A stretch of DNA of 64,000 bases from Pseudonocardia sp. ICBG1293 (GTDB lineage Bacteria; Actinomycetota; Actinomycetes; Mycobacteriales; Pseudonocardiaceae). The position numbers and the translations under genes are program-made. Where the stretch lies: assembly GCF_020131355.1 (NCBI RefSeq), contig NZ_JAHLEL010000085.1, positions 62,001 to 126,000 on the forward strand. The letters are read 5' to 3'. This document shows, in pieces, positions 1-8,141 of the stretch (position 1 is the first letter of the stretch; each line of letters begins with the position of its first letter). Below the pieces are notes generated by a model, which worked only from the letters and a program-made list of their open reading frames with translations, was not told the origin of the DNA and searched no databases.

Positions 1-1
1 C

Positions 2-400
2 GTCGCCGGGTTCATCGGCTCGCCCGCGATGAACCTGCGCACCGCTGTGCTCACCCCCGACGGCGCCGACCTGGCCGGTGCCGCCGTCGCGCTGCCACGG
101 GACGTGCTGGCCGACGCGGCGGGGGCCGGGCTGTCCGAGGTCCTGCTCGGGGTCCGCCCGGAGGGCCTGCGCCCGGCCGACGACGCCGAGCCCGCCCTGG
201 AGCTCACCGTCGAGCTCGCCGAGGAGCTGGGGTCGGACACCTTCGTGCACGGCCGGGTCGGTGCCGACGCGCAGCGGTTCGTCGTGCGGCTCGACGGCGG
301 TGCGGGACCGGCCGTCGGCTCCCGGCTCCGGGTCGCGGCCCGCGAGGGCCGCACGGTGCACGCGTTCGACCCGGCGAGCGGCCGGCGGCTCGGCGGATGA
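2..400 (+). CDS. Sugar ABC transporter ATP-binding protein (MsmK/UgpC/MalK-like), C-terminal part
   Basis: Only the last 133 or so codons are present; the gene begins before the window. The visible protein opens with FIGSPAMN, the segment that follows the ATPase core in the MalK/MsmK/UgpC group, and continues through GVRPEG into a TOBE-type regulatory domain, so the Walker and signature motifs lie upstream and cannot be checked. In this family the protein is the shared cytoplasmic ATPase of a carbohydrate importer. Its TGA stop overlaps the ATG of the next gene by four bases (ATGA), so it is co-translated with the GH1/xylose isomerase genes, which points to import of a glucoside or xyloside. 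The substrate cannot be read from the sequence. Confidence 0.85.
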   Translation, partial: VAGFIGSPAMNLRTAVLTPDGADLAGAAVALPRDVLADAAGAGLSEVLLGVRPEGLRPADDAEPALELTVELAEELGSDTFVHGRVGADAQRFVVRLDGGAGPAVGSRLRVAAREGRTVHAFDPASGRRLGG

Positions 401-3012
401 CCACGCACCTGCCCGACGGGATCGTGCTCGGCGCCGCCACCGCCGCCTACCAGATCGAGGGGGCGGTCGCCGAGGGCGGCCGCACCCGCAGCATCTGGGA
501 CACCTTCTCCCACACCCCCGGTCGGACCGCGGGCGGCGAGACCGGCGACGTCGCGGCCGACCACTACCACCGGGTCCACGAGGACGTGGCGCTCATGCGT
601 GAGCTGGGCCTGCAGTCCTACCGCTTCTCCGTCAGCTGGAACCGGGTGACCCCGCAGGTCGGACCGGACGGCCTCGGACCCGTGTCGGCCCAGGGGCTCG
701 CCTTCTACTCGGAGCTGGTCGACGCGCTGCGGGCCGCGGGGATCGCCCCGGTGCTCACGCTCTACCACTGGGACCTGCCCCAGGCCCTGGAGGACGCCGG
801 TGGCTGGGCGGCACGGGCGACGGCGTACCGGTTCGCCGAGTACGCGGCCGTCGTCGCCGCCGCGCTGGGTGACCGGGTGGAGCTGTTCACGACGCTCAAC
901 GAGCCGTGGTGCAGCGCCTTCCTCGGCTACGCGGCCGGGGTGCACGCACCCGGTCGTACCGAGCCCGCCGCGGCGCTGGCCGCGGTGCACCACCTCAACC
1001 TCGCCCACGGGCTCGCCGCCACGGCGATCCGGGAGCTGCTCCCCGGCGCCCGGATCGCCGTCAGCCTCAACCTGGCCTGGGTGCTGCCGCAGACCGGGTC
1101 CGACGCCGACCGCGACGCCGCCCGCCGGGTCGACGGTCTGCAGAACCGCCTGTTCACCGGGCCGATGCTCGACGGCGGCTACCCGGCCGACGTCCTCGCC
1201 GACACCGCCGGGGTCACCGACTGGTCGTTCGTCCTGCCCGGCGACGAGCGGCTGGTGCACGCCCCGCCGGACGTGCTGGGGGTCAACTACTACACGCCGA
1301 CCGTCGTGCGGCACTGGACGCGCGAGCGGCCGAAGGAGACCGCCGACGGGCACGGCGACGGTGCCGCCACCCCGTGGGTCGCCTGCGACGACGTCGAGTT
1401 CCCGCGGCCCACCGGTCCGCTCACCGACATGGGCTGGGGGGTCGACGCCCGGGGCCTGGGCGCACTGCTGCGCCGGCTGGCCGCCGAACATCCCGGCCTG
1501 GAGCTGGTGGTCACCGAGAACGGCGCCGCCTACCCCGACGTCCCCGCCGCCGACGGTGCGGTGCACGACCACGACCGCGTCGCCTACCTGCACGACCACC
1601 TCGCCGAGACCGCCAGGGCCGCGGCCGACGGCCTGCCGGTCCGCGGCTACTACGTCTGGTCGCTGCTCGACAACTTCGAGTGGGCCCGCGGCTACGCGAT
1701 GCGCTTCGGCATCGTCGCCGTGGACCCGGTGACCCGGACCCGCACCCCCAAGCTCAGCGCCCGGTTCTACGCCGGCGTCCTGTCCACCGGCTCGCTGCCG
1801 GACCGTCCCGCACCCCCGACCTCGTCCCAGGAGTCCCGCCCCATGTCCGTTCCCGCCCCCACCCCCGCCGACCGGTTCTCCTTCGGGCTGTGGACCGTCG
1901 GCTGGACCGCGGCCGACCCGTTCGGCTCGCCCACCCGCCCGGAGCTCGACGTCGTCGAGGCCGTCGAGGAGCTCGCCGAGCGCGGCGCGTGGGGTCTGAC
2001 CTTCCACGACGACGACCTGTTCGGCTTCGCGCCGGACCCGGCCCACCGGGACCGGCAGATCGCACGGCTGCGCAAGGCGTGCGAGGCGACCGGCATGACC
2101 GTCCCGATGATCACGACGAACCTGTTCTCGCACCCGGTGTTCAAGGACGGCGGGTTCACCTCCAACGACCGGACCGTGCGGCGCCTCGCGCTGCGCAAGG
2201 TGCTGCACAACGTCGAGCTGGCCGCGGAGCTCGGGGCCCGCACGTTCGTCCTGTGGGGTGGACGGGAGGGCTCGGAGTACGACTCCGCCAAGGACGTCCG
2301 CGCCGCCCTGGACCGCTACCGCGAGGCCATGGACCTGCTCTGCGGGCACGTCCTGGAGCAGGGGTACGACATCCGGTTCGCGATCGAGCCGAAGCCGAAC
2401 GAGCCCCGCGGGGACATCCTGCTGCCCACCGTCGGGCACGCGCTGGCCTTCGTCGAGCGCCTCGCCCACCCCGAGCTCGTCGGCGTCAACCCCGAGGTCG
2501 GGCACGAGCAGATGGCCGGGCTCAACATGACCCACGGCGTCGCCCAGGCGCTGTGGGCCGGGAAGCTGTTCCACATCGACCTGAACGGTCAGCGCGGCAT
2601 CAAGTACGACCAGGACCTGGTGTTCGGCCACGGTGACCTGCTGAACGCGTTCTCGCTGGTCGACCTGCTCGAGACCGCGGGCTACGACGGGCCGCGCCAC
2701 TTCGACTACAAGCCCGCGCGCACCGAGGACCGCCGCGGGGTGTGGGACAGCGCCGCCGCGAACATGCGCACCTACCTGCTGCTGCGCGAGCGGGCGGCCG
2801 CGTTCCGGGCCGACCCCGAGGTCGTCGCCGCGCTCGCCGAGGCCGGGGTGCCGGCGTTGTCCGAGCCGACGCTGGGGGCCGGGGAGACCGCGGCGGACCT
2901 GCTCGCCGACCCGGCGCTGGACACCGTGGACCCGGACGCGCTGGGCCGCCGCGGGTACGGGTTCGTCCGGCTCCACCAGCTGGCACTGGAACACCTCGCC
3001 GGAGCACGATGA
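397..3012 (+). CDS. GH1 beta-glucosidase reading in frame into xylose isomerase (871-residue fused ORF)
   Basis: Residues 1 to about 465 are a complete GH1 enzyme that hydrolyses beta-glycosides. Visible are YRFSVSWNRV, TLYHWDLPQAL, the acid/base glutamate in LNEPW (E169) and the nucleophile in VTENG (E374). The usual C-terminus (NFEWARGYAMRFG ... KLSARFY) is followed by about 20 proline-rich codons without a stop, then by a full xylose isomerase from M483. There are two readings. One is a real bifunctional protein. The other is two genes whose separating stop has been lost, with the isomerase still started from its own ribosome site (AGGAG at 1829-1833). I favour the second, because the linker looks like an intergenic spacer. 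The ORF overlaps the ABC ATPase by ATGA and is followed four bases later by a ROK regulator. Confidence 0.85.
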   Translation: MTTHLPDGIVLGAATAAYQIEGAVAEGGRTRSIWDTFSHTPGRTAGGETGDVAADHYHRVHEDVALMRELGLQSYRFSVSWNRVTPQVGPDGLGPVSAQGLAFYSELVDALRAAGIAPVLTLYHWDLPQALEDAGGWAARATAYRFAEYAAVVAAALGDRVELFTTLNEPWCSAFLGYAAGVHAPGRTEPAAALAAVHHLNLAHGLAATAIRELLPGARIAVSLNLAWVLPQTGSDADRDAARRVDGLQNRLFTGPMLDGGYPADVLADTAGVTDWSFVLPGDERLVHAPPDVLGVNYYTPTVVRHWTRERPKETADGHGDGAATPWVACDDVEFPRPTGPLTDMGWGVDARGLGALLRRLAAEHPGLELVVTENGAAYPDVPAADGAVHDHDRVAYLHDHLAETARAAADGLPVRGYYVWSLLDNFEWARGYAMRFGIVAVDPVTRTRTPKLSARFYAGVLSTGSLPDRPAPPTSSQESRPMSVPAPTPADRFSFGLWTVGWTAADPFGSPTRPELDVVEAVEELAERGAWGLTFHDDDLFGFAPDPAHRDRQIARLRKACEATGMTVPMITTNLFSHPVFKDGGFTSNDRTVRRLALRKVLHNVELAAELGARTFVLWGGREGSEYDSAKDVRAALDRYREAMDLLCGHVLEQGYDIRFAIEPKPNEPRGDILLPTVGHALAFVERLAHPELVGVNPEVGHEQMAGLNMTHGVAQALWAGKLFHIDLNGQRGIKYDQDLVFGHGDLLNAFSLVDLLETAGYDGPRHFDYKPARTEDRRGVWDSAAANMRTYLLLRERAAAFRADPEVVAALAEAGVPALSEPTLGAGETAADLLADPALDTVDPDALGRRGYGFVRLHQLALEHLAGAR
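1829..1845 (+). promoter_or_regulatory. Internal ribosome binding site and ATG for xylA inside the fused ORF
   Basis: AGGAG at 1829-1833 stands nine bases before an in-frame ATG at 1843. This is a good Shine-Dalgarno spacing, and the ATG falls exactly where xylose isomerases normally begin (MSVPAPTPADRFSFGLWTVG). It suggests separate translation of xylose isomerase despite the open frame upstream. Confidence 0.6.
1843..3012 (+). CDS. xylA: Xylose isomerase (separable 3' part of the fused ORF)
   Basis: This 389-residue segment matches the size of actinobacterial class I xylose isomerases (about 385-395). These metal-dependent cytoplasmic TIM-barrel enzymes interconvert D-xylose and D-xylulose (and glucose and fructose). 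Visible active-site landmarks, numbered from the internal ATG, are H55 in FHDDDLFGF, E182 and K184 in IEPKPNEPRG, E218 and H221 in NPEVGHEQ, the metal aspartates in FHIDLNGQRG, and HFDYKPARTED. Nothing catalytic is missing. It shares its frame with the upstream GH1 domain. Position next to a ROK repressor and a sugar importer fits a xylose/xyloside operon. Confidence 0.9.
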   Translation: MSVPAPTPADRFSFGLWTVGWTAADPFGSPTRPELDVVEAVEELAERGAWGLTFHDDDLFGFAPDPAHRDRQIARLRKACEATGMTVPMITTNLFSHPVFKDGGFTSNDRTVRRLALRKVLHNVELAAELGARTFVLWGGREGSEYDSAKDVRAALDRYREAMDLLCGHVLEQGYDIRFAIEPKPNEPRGDILLPTVGHALAFVERLAHPELVGVNPEVGHEQMAGLNMTHGVAQALWAGKLFHIDLNGQRGIKYDQDLVFGHGDLLNAFSLVDLLETAGYDGPRHFDYKPARTEDRRGVWDSAAANMRTYLLLRERAAAFRADPEVVAALAEAGVPALSEPTLGAGETAADLLADPALDTVDPDALGRRGYGFVRLHQLALEHLAGAR

Positions 3013-3016
3013 CCTC

Positions 3017-4189
3017 GTGCACGACCGACCGGCTCCCCGCCCGCAGGCCCCGCCCGCACGTCCCCCCGCGGTGCGCCGGCACAACCTCGGCCTGCTGCTG
3101 GGGGCGCTGCGGTCGGCGCCGTCGTCGCGGGCGTCGCTGGCCGCGGCCACCGGGCTGACCCGCGGCACCGTCGCGGGTCTGCTGGATCCGCTGGTCGCCG
3201 CGGGGGTGCTCGCGGAGGGGGAGCCCGACCGCAGCCGGGTCGGCCGGCCGGGCACCCCCCTGGTGTTCGCCGGGACCGGGCCGGTCGTGCTGGCCGTGTC
3301 GGTCGAGGTCGACGGCGTCGACGCGCTGGTCACCGGTCTGGACGGGCAGGTGGTGCACCGGTCGCGCCGGCGCCGCGACCACCGCGGGCTCGACCCGGAC
3401 GCGGTGTTCGGGCGGGCCGCGCGGACGGTGGCGAACCTGGCCGCGCGCGCCGGCCGGCCGGTCGCCGGCGCCGGGATCGCCGTCCCCGCGACGGTGCACG
3501 GCTCCGACGGCGCTGCAGTGCTGCTGCGGGCGCCGAACCTGCCCCGCCTCGACGGCTGCCGCCCCGCCGAGCACGTCGCCGCGCTCGGCGGGGCGCCGCT
3601 GCTCGTCGGCAACGAGGCCTCGCTCGGGGCGCTCGCACACCTGGGCCAGGCCGACGACTTCGTCTACGTCTCGGCCGACGTCGGGATCGGCGGCGGGATC
3701 GTCGTCGACGGCCGGGTGCTCCCCGGGGCGCGCGGCCTCGCCGGGGAGATCGGGCACGTGGTGATCGAGCGTGACGGGCGGCGTTGTGGCTGCGGCGGCG
3801 CCGGCTGCGTCGAGGTCTACGCGGGGCTGTCCGCCCTGCTCGTCGACGCCGGTGCCGCCGACGTCGCAGCCCTGCGGTCCGCCGCCCGCGCGGGGGAGCC
3901 GGCGGCGACGGAGGCGCTGGCCAGGGCCGGCGCCGCGCTGGGGACGGCGCTGACCTCGGTGCTGCACGTCGTCGACGTGGGCACGGTCGTGCTCGGCGGC
4001 AGCTACGCGGAGCTGGGCACCTGGCTGGCTCCCGCGGTGCACGCGGAGCTGGTGCGGCGCGGTGTCGCGGCCGGGCCGGACGTCGCGGTGGTCGTGTCCC
4101 CGCACGGCCGTGCGGCCACCGTCACCGGGACCGCGCGCGCCGTCGCCGACCGGGTGCTGGGCGAGCCGGACCTGCTGATCGCCGGCTGA
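3017..4189 (+). CDS. ROK family transcriptional regulator (XylR/NagC-like)
   Basis: GTG start, 390 residues. Residues about 18-60 are a winged-helix DNA-binding domain (LAAATGLTRGTVAGLLDPLVAAGVL). The rest is a ROK sugar-kinase fold with the zinc motif CGCGGAGC (C257, C259, C264) after GLAGEIGHVV. The fused helix-turn-helix marks a repressor rather than a free glucokinase. It begins four bases after the xylose isomerase stop, so it is probably the last gene of the same operon and controls it in response to a sugar such as xylose. That ligand is inferred only from position. It converges on the minus-strand ligase gene seven bases away. Confidence 0.85.
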   Translation: MHDRPAPRPQAPPARPPAVRRHNLGLLLGALRSAPSSRASLAAATGLTRGTVAGLLDPLVAAGVLAEGEPDRSRVGRPGTPLVFAGTGPVVLAVSVEVDGVDALVTGLDGQVVHRSRRRRDHRGLDPDAVFGRAARTVANLAARAGRPVAGAGIAVPATVHGSDGAAVLLRAPNLPRLDGCRPAEHVAALGGAPLLVGNEASLGALAHLGQADDFVYVSADVGIGGGIVVDGRVLPGARGLAGEIGHVVIERDGRRCGCGGAGCVEVYAGLSALLVDAGAADVAALRSAARAGEPAATEALARAGAALGTALTSVLHVVDVGTVVLGGSYAELGTWLAPAVHAELVRRGVAAGPDVAVVVSPHGRAATVTGTARAVADRVLGEPDLLIAG

Positions 4190-4196
4190 GCGCGCC

Positions 4197-6782
4197 TCAG
4201 GCGAGCACCCAGGTGTCCTTGGCGCCGCCGCCGCGCGAGGAGTTCACGATCATCCCGCCGGGCGGCGCGACCCGGGACAGCGCGGCGGGCAGCACGTCGA
4301 CCTCGGGCACCCCGGCGGGGCGGGAGGACTGCACCGCGAACACCCGCAGGTCGACGGCCTGGGGCCGCAGCGCGCCGTCGGTGAAGGTGGGGTGGGTGGA
4401 GATCCCCACGAGGTCCTGGGCGACCCAGCCGGCGGGGGTCTCCCGGATCGCCGCGGCCACCCGCTCGAGCTCGGCGCGCCCGGCGTGCGGGCCGATCACG
4501 ATCCCGGCGCCGCCGTACCCGTCGACGGGTTTGAGCACCAGCTGGTCGAGCCGGTCCAGGACCTGCTCCCTGGCGACCGGGTCGACGCAGGGCAGCGTCG
4601 GCACCGAGGCCAGCACGGGCTTCTCCCCGAGGTAGTAGCGGATCATCTCCGGCCCGTAGGCGTAGACCAGCTTGTCGTCGGCGACGCCGTTGCCGGGCGC
4701 GTTGCGCAGCGCGACCCGCCCGCGGGCCATCGCCGCCCACAGCGCGCGGCCGAGCGGCCGGTGGTCGGCGCCGCGGGCGGTGGCGAGCTCGTTCTCGTCC
4801 ATCCGCCGGTAGAGGGTCGTGATCCGGCGCCGTCGCCCGCCGCCGACGAGGAACAGCGCTCCGTCGGTGACCTGCAGCCGGGCCGGGGTCACCAGCGGTA
4901 CGTCCATCGCCTCGGCGAGCAGGCGGTGCTCGAAGAACGCCGGGTCCACCTCGCCCGCGGTCAGCAGCGCCGCCTCCCCGTCGGGACCGTCGGGGTCGCC
5001 CGCCGCGAGTGCGGCCCGCAGCCGGTCCGGCACGTCGTCGAGATGGCGTACCTCCGAGGGCGACTCCAGGTCCGGCAGCACGCTGCGGATCAGCCGCCGG
5101 CTCATCATCGAGAACCCGATGCCCGACGGGACGCGCAGGTTGTCCTCCAGCACGACCCAGCCGTCGGCGTCGTCGCGGACCAGGTCGATGCCGCCGACGG
5201 CGATCCGCACCGCGTCCGGTGGCACCAGGGCGCCCGAGCGGGTCCGACCCGGAGCCTGCTCGACCACCGACGCCGGGACGACCCGGTCGCGGACGATCTC
5301 GCGGCGGCCGTAGACGTCGCGCACGAAGCACTCCAGCGCCCGGATCCGCTGCTCCAGCCCGGAGGCGAGGTGGGTCCAGTCGTGCCGCTCGATGATCCGC
5401 GGCACCAGGTCCAGCGGGAACAGCCGCTCGCCGTCCTCGCCGGGCTCGACACCGGGTACCGGGAGGGTGACCCCGCGGGCCCGCTGCTCGGTGCGCAGCG
5501 CGTTCTCCGCCGCGGCCAGCCCGCGCGTGCCGAGCCGCTCCAGCGAGCGGAACAGCCAGCCGTAGCCGGGACGGACGGCGCCGGCCGGGTCGACGGCCTC
5601 GTCGTAGCGGGGCGGGACGTAGCCGTGCAGCAGCTCCGGCGCCGAGGGCACGGTCTCCGCGGGCGCGGACGGCGGTTGGTCGCCGTGGGTCCGGGCGAGC
5701 AGGTCGTCGACGACGTCGGTCAGCGACCCGCGGCGCCCGAACGCCCGCCGCTGCGCCGCCGCGCCCGACCCGCGGGCCAGGACGCCCTCGGCCAGCTCGG
5801 TGACCTGCTCGTGGTCGCCGACCTCCTCCAGCCACGGCCGCAGCTCCTCCACCAGCGCGCGCAGCTGCACCGACGGGGAGCTCAGTGTCGGGGGCCCGGT
5901 GGGGGCCCGGCCGATCTCGACGAGGTCGCCCTCCAGCCCGGACCGCGCGGCCCGCCAGCCGGCCGCGCGCAGCAGCTCGTGCCGGGCGCGGGGGAGCGGC
6001 CTGCCGGCCTCGGTGTCGGCGCGTGCCCGCCCGACCAGTGCGCGGAACAGGCCCGCGACCAGCACGACGTCGTCGACGTCGGGGCAGGCGTCGCACAGCC
6101 GCAGCTCGACGGTCGGCAGGTGCGCGCTGGGGCGGACGTCGAAGTACAGCATCCCGGCGTCGCTGATCGTCCCGGAGGCGATGAGCTCGTCGATCATGGT
6201 GTCGTACTCGGCGGCGGTGGTGACGTCACCGGGCGGGCCCGCGGTGGGCCAGCGCTGCCAGATCATGCTGCGGTAGCTGGCGTAGCCGGTGTCGTGGCCG
6301 CGCCAGTACGGCGAGCTGGCGGTGATCGCGAGCAGGGTCGGCAGGGCGGGTGCGACCCGGCGCGAGACCTGCACCGCGGTGTCGCGGTCGGGTACGTCGA
6401 CGTGCACCTGCACCCCGCAGATGTGCTGCTCGCGCACCAGCATCTGGTACTCGTGCTGCATCCGCTCGTAGCGGGCACCGGCGGAGATGTCGTCGCCGGA
6501 CAGGTCGACCAGCGGCACCGTCCCGGCCGCGACGACGCCCAGCCCCAGGGGCTCGGCCGCCTCGCGCAGCCGGGTACGCAGCCGGCGCACGTGGGTGCGC
6601 AGCTCGTCCAGCGACGGCGTCGCCGGCGAGTTGGTCTCGACCAGTGACCGTTGCAGCTCGGGGAAGAACTCCGCCCCGTCCAGGTGCTCCAGTAACCGTT
6701 CCGCGTCCGGCGCGGCCCGGCGGTCGGCCAGACCGACCACGTGGAACTCCTCCTCGACCCCCACCAACGGCACGTTCCCCAC
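4197..6782 (-). CDS. Carboxylate-amine ligase (GCS2/YbdK-like) fused to a circularly permuted type 2 ATP-grasp domain
   Basis: GTG start, 861 residues. Residues 1 to about 370 are a GCS2 domain of the glutamate-cysteine ligase 2 (YbdK/EgtA) type: GVEEEFHVV, ELQRSLVETNSP, CGVQVHVDVPD, SPYWRGHDTGYASYRSMIWQRWP. Residues about 385-861 are a circularly permuted ATP-grasp domain: GYGWLFRSLERLG, VLEDNLRVPSGIGFSM, ITTLYRRMDENE, RNAPGNGVADDK, LKPVDGYGGAGIVIGP, VNSSRGGGAKDTWVLA. Both halves belong to ATP-dependent carboxylate-amine ligase superfamilies, and this fusion is known in actinobacteria. The peptide or ester made is not established. An IS5-type element begins only 15 bases upstream of the start codon, so the native promoter has been displaced and expression may be altered or lost. 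Confidence 0.85.
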   Translation of the reverse strand: MGNVPLVGVEEEFHVVGLADRRAAPDAERLLEHLDGAEFFPELQRSLVETNSPATPSLDELRTHVRRLRTRLREAAEPLGLGVVAAGTVPLVDLSGDDISAGARYERMQHEYQMLVREQHICGVQVHVDVPDRDTAVQVSRRVAPALPTLLAITASSPYWRGHDTGYASYRSMIWQRWPTAGPPGDVTTAAEYDTMIDELIASGTISDAGMLYFDVRPSAHLPTVELRLCDACPDVDDVVLVAGLFRALVGRARADTEAGRPLPRARHELLRAAGWRAARSGLEGDLVEIGRAPTGPPTLSSPSVQLRALVEELRPWLEEVGDHEQVTELAEGVLARGSGAAAQRRAFGRRGSLTDVVDDLLARTHGDQPPSAPAETVPSAPELLHGYVPPRYDEAVDPAGAVRPGYGWLFRSLERLGTRGLAAAENALRTEQRARGVTLPVPGVEPGEDGERLFPLDLVPRIIERHDWTHLASGLEQRIRALECFVRDVYGRREIVRDRVVPASVVEQAPGRTRSGALVPPDAVRIAVGGIDLVRDDADGWVVLEDNLRVPSGIGFSMMSRRLIRSVLPDLESPSEVRHLDDVPDRLRAALAAGDPDGPDGEAALLTAGEVDPAFFEHRLLAEAMDVPLVTPARLQVTDGALFLVGGGRRRRITTLYRRMDENELATARGADHRPLGRALWAAMARGRVALRNAPGNGVADDKLVYAYGPEMIRYYLGEKPVLASVPTLPCVDPVAREQVLDRLDQLVLKPVDGYGGAGIVIGPHAGRAELERVAAAIRETPAGWVAQDLVGISTHPTFTDGALRPQAVDLRVFAVQSSRPAGVPEVDVLPAALSRVAPPGGMIVNSSRGGGAKDTWVLA

Positions 6783-6844
6783 GGCCGGTGACGCTAGGGC
6801 GCGTCTCCTAACCCGGCTGGTCGGGCCTGCGCGATGATCAGTAG

Positions 6845-7941
6845 GTGTCGCGCCGTGCCGTCCTGACCGATGCCCAGTGGGACCGACTCGAGCCGTTACT
6901 GCCCTCGTCGGACGGGATGCCAGGGCGCCCGTTCGCCGATCACCGCAGAGTGATCGAGGGGATCATCTACCGGTTCCGCTGCGGGCGGGCCTGGCGTGAT
7001 GTCCCGGTCGAGTTCGGGCTGTGGCAGACCCTATGGAAACGCCACCGCCGCTACTGCGGTGACGGCACCTGGGACCAGGTTCTCGCAGCTCTGCTCGCCG
7101 ATGCCGACTCCGCCGGTCTCGTGGACTGGGCCGTGTCGGTCGACTCGACGATCATCCGCGCTCACCAACACGCCGCGACCCTGCAGCGGGACACAGGGGG
7201 CCGGATCGAACTACAAGAATCTGCTGATCGAGCCGCCCGATCACGCGTTGGGCCGCTCCCGCGGAGGGCTCGGCACGGAGATCCACCAGCTCGTTGACGG
7301 ACACGGCCGCCCGCTGGTCGTACTGGTCGGCCCTGGACAGGCCGGTGACGCCCCGATGTTCGCGCACCTGATGTCACATCTGCGCGTCGGACGGGTCGGT
7401 CCGGGCCGACCGCGGACCCGGCCCGAGCGGGTCCGCGCAGATAAGAGGTCGTTTCAGAACGACTTGTCGAGTTTCCATTGACCCCTCGACGACAGATCAA
7501 ACGGCAGGTCAGATAGCCGCTTGTCGTCTACAACAGACACGTCGACCTCGTTCTGAAATGACCTCTAAGGCCTACTTCTCACGCGCCATCCGCGCCCACC
7601 TGCGCGGACGACGGATCGTCGCGGTCATCCCGGAGCCGGCTGACCAGCAGGGACACCGGAAACGACGCGGCACACGCGGCGGCCGACCACCGGCGTTCGA
7701 CCGGGTCGACTACCGCGGCCGCAACGTCGTCGAACGCGGGTTCTGCGAGGTCAAGCAGTGGCGCGGCCTCGCGACCCGCTACGACAAACTCGCGCTGACC
7801 TTCCGCGGCGGAGTTGCACTGAAGGCCATCGTCACCTGGTTGCGCACTTTAGAGCGCCCGGCAAATGAGGTCGTGGGGGTGTCGTTGCAGGTAGAGGCAC
7901 GGACTCTCCAGGCGACCATCAGGACATCAGCAATCCCATGA
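6845..7941 (+). pseudogene. IS5-family transposase, broken by a frame change and a MITE
   Basis: The first segment (6845 to about 7197) begins LTDAQWDRLEPLLP and contains RFRCGRAWRDVP and the first catalytic aspartate in SVDSTIIRAHQHA. The coding signal then passes to another frame around a G5 run near 7194 (NYKNLLIEPPDHALGRSRGGLGTEIH). Related elements use programmed frameshifting at this point, so the change itself may be normal. A MITE (7445-7565) then splits the gene at ADK/AYFSR, and the C-terminal part resumes at about 7566 with the glutamate motif NVVERGFCEVKQWRGLATRYDK. The 124-bp insertion breaks the frame, so this copy is inactive. Confidence 0.85.
7445..7565 (+). mobile_element. 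MITE copy 1 (121 bp), inside the IS5 transposase
   Basis: Begins GAGGTCGTTTCAGAACGA and ends with the complement of GAGGTCATTTCAGAACGA (one mismatch in 18). It is flanked by TAA at 7442-7444 and 7566-7568. Excising it with one TAA restores the transposase reading ADKAY, which proves the insertion and the 3-bp duplication. It contains no meaningful ORF. Confidence 0.9.
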
Positions 7942-8006
7942 TCACTTGCAGGTCCGTGTCTCTACCAACACCGACACACGGCCACCTCTACTGCCGGACG
8001 CTCTTA

Positions 8007-8127
8007 GAGGTCATTTCAGAACGAGGTCGACGTGTCTGTTGTAGACGACAAGCGGCTATCTGACCTGCCGTTTGATCTGTCGTCGAGGGGTCAATGGAAA
8101 CTCGACAAGTCGTTCTGAAACGACCTC
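8007..8127 (-). mobile_element. MITE copy 2 (121 bp), near the right end of the IS5 element
   Basis: Same 121-bp sequence in inverted orientation, flanked by TTA at 8004-8006 and 8128-8130. Its insertion separates the last 15 bases of the IS5 right inverted repeat from the rest of that element. Confidence 0.9.
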
Positions 8128-8141
8128 TTAGGAGACACGCC

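Noticed and set aside
4392..6647. A 751-residue plus-strand frame opposite the GCS2/ATP-grasp gene
   Set aside because: Low-complexity antisense frame; the minus strand encodes both ligase domains without interruption.
7445..7565. The 121-bp repeat as a structured non-coding RNA
   Set aside because: TWA target duplications, terminal inverted repeats and exact restoration of an interrupted gene show it is a transposable MITE.
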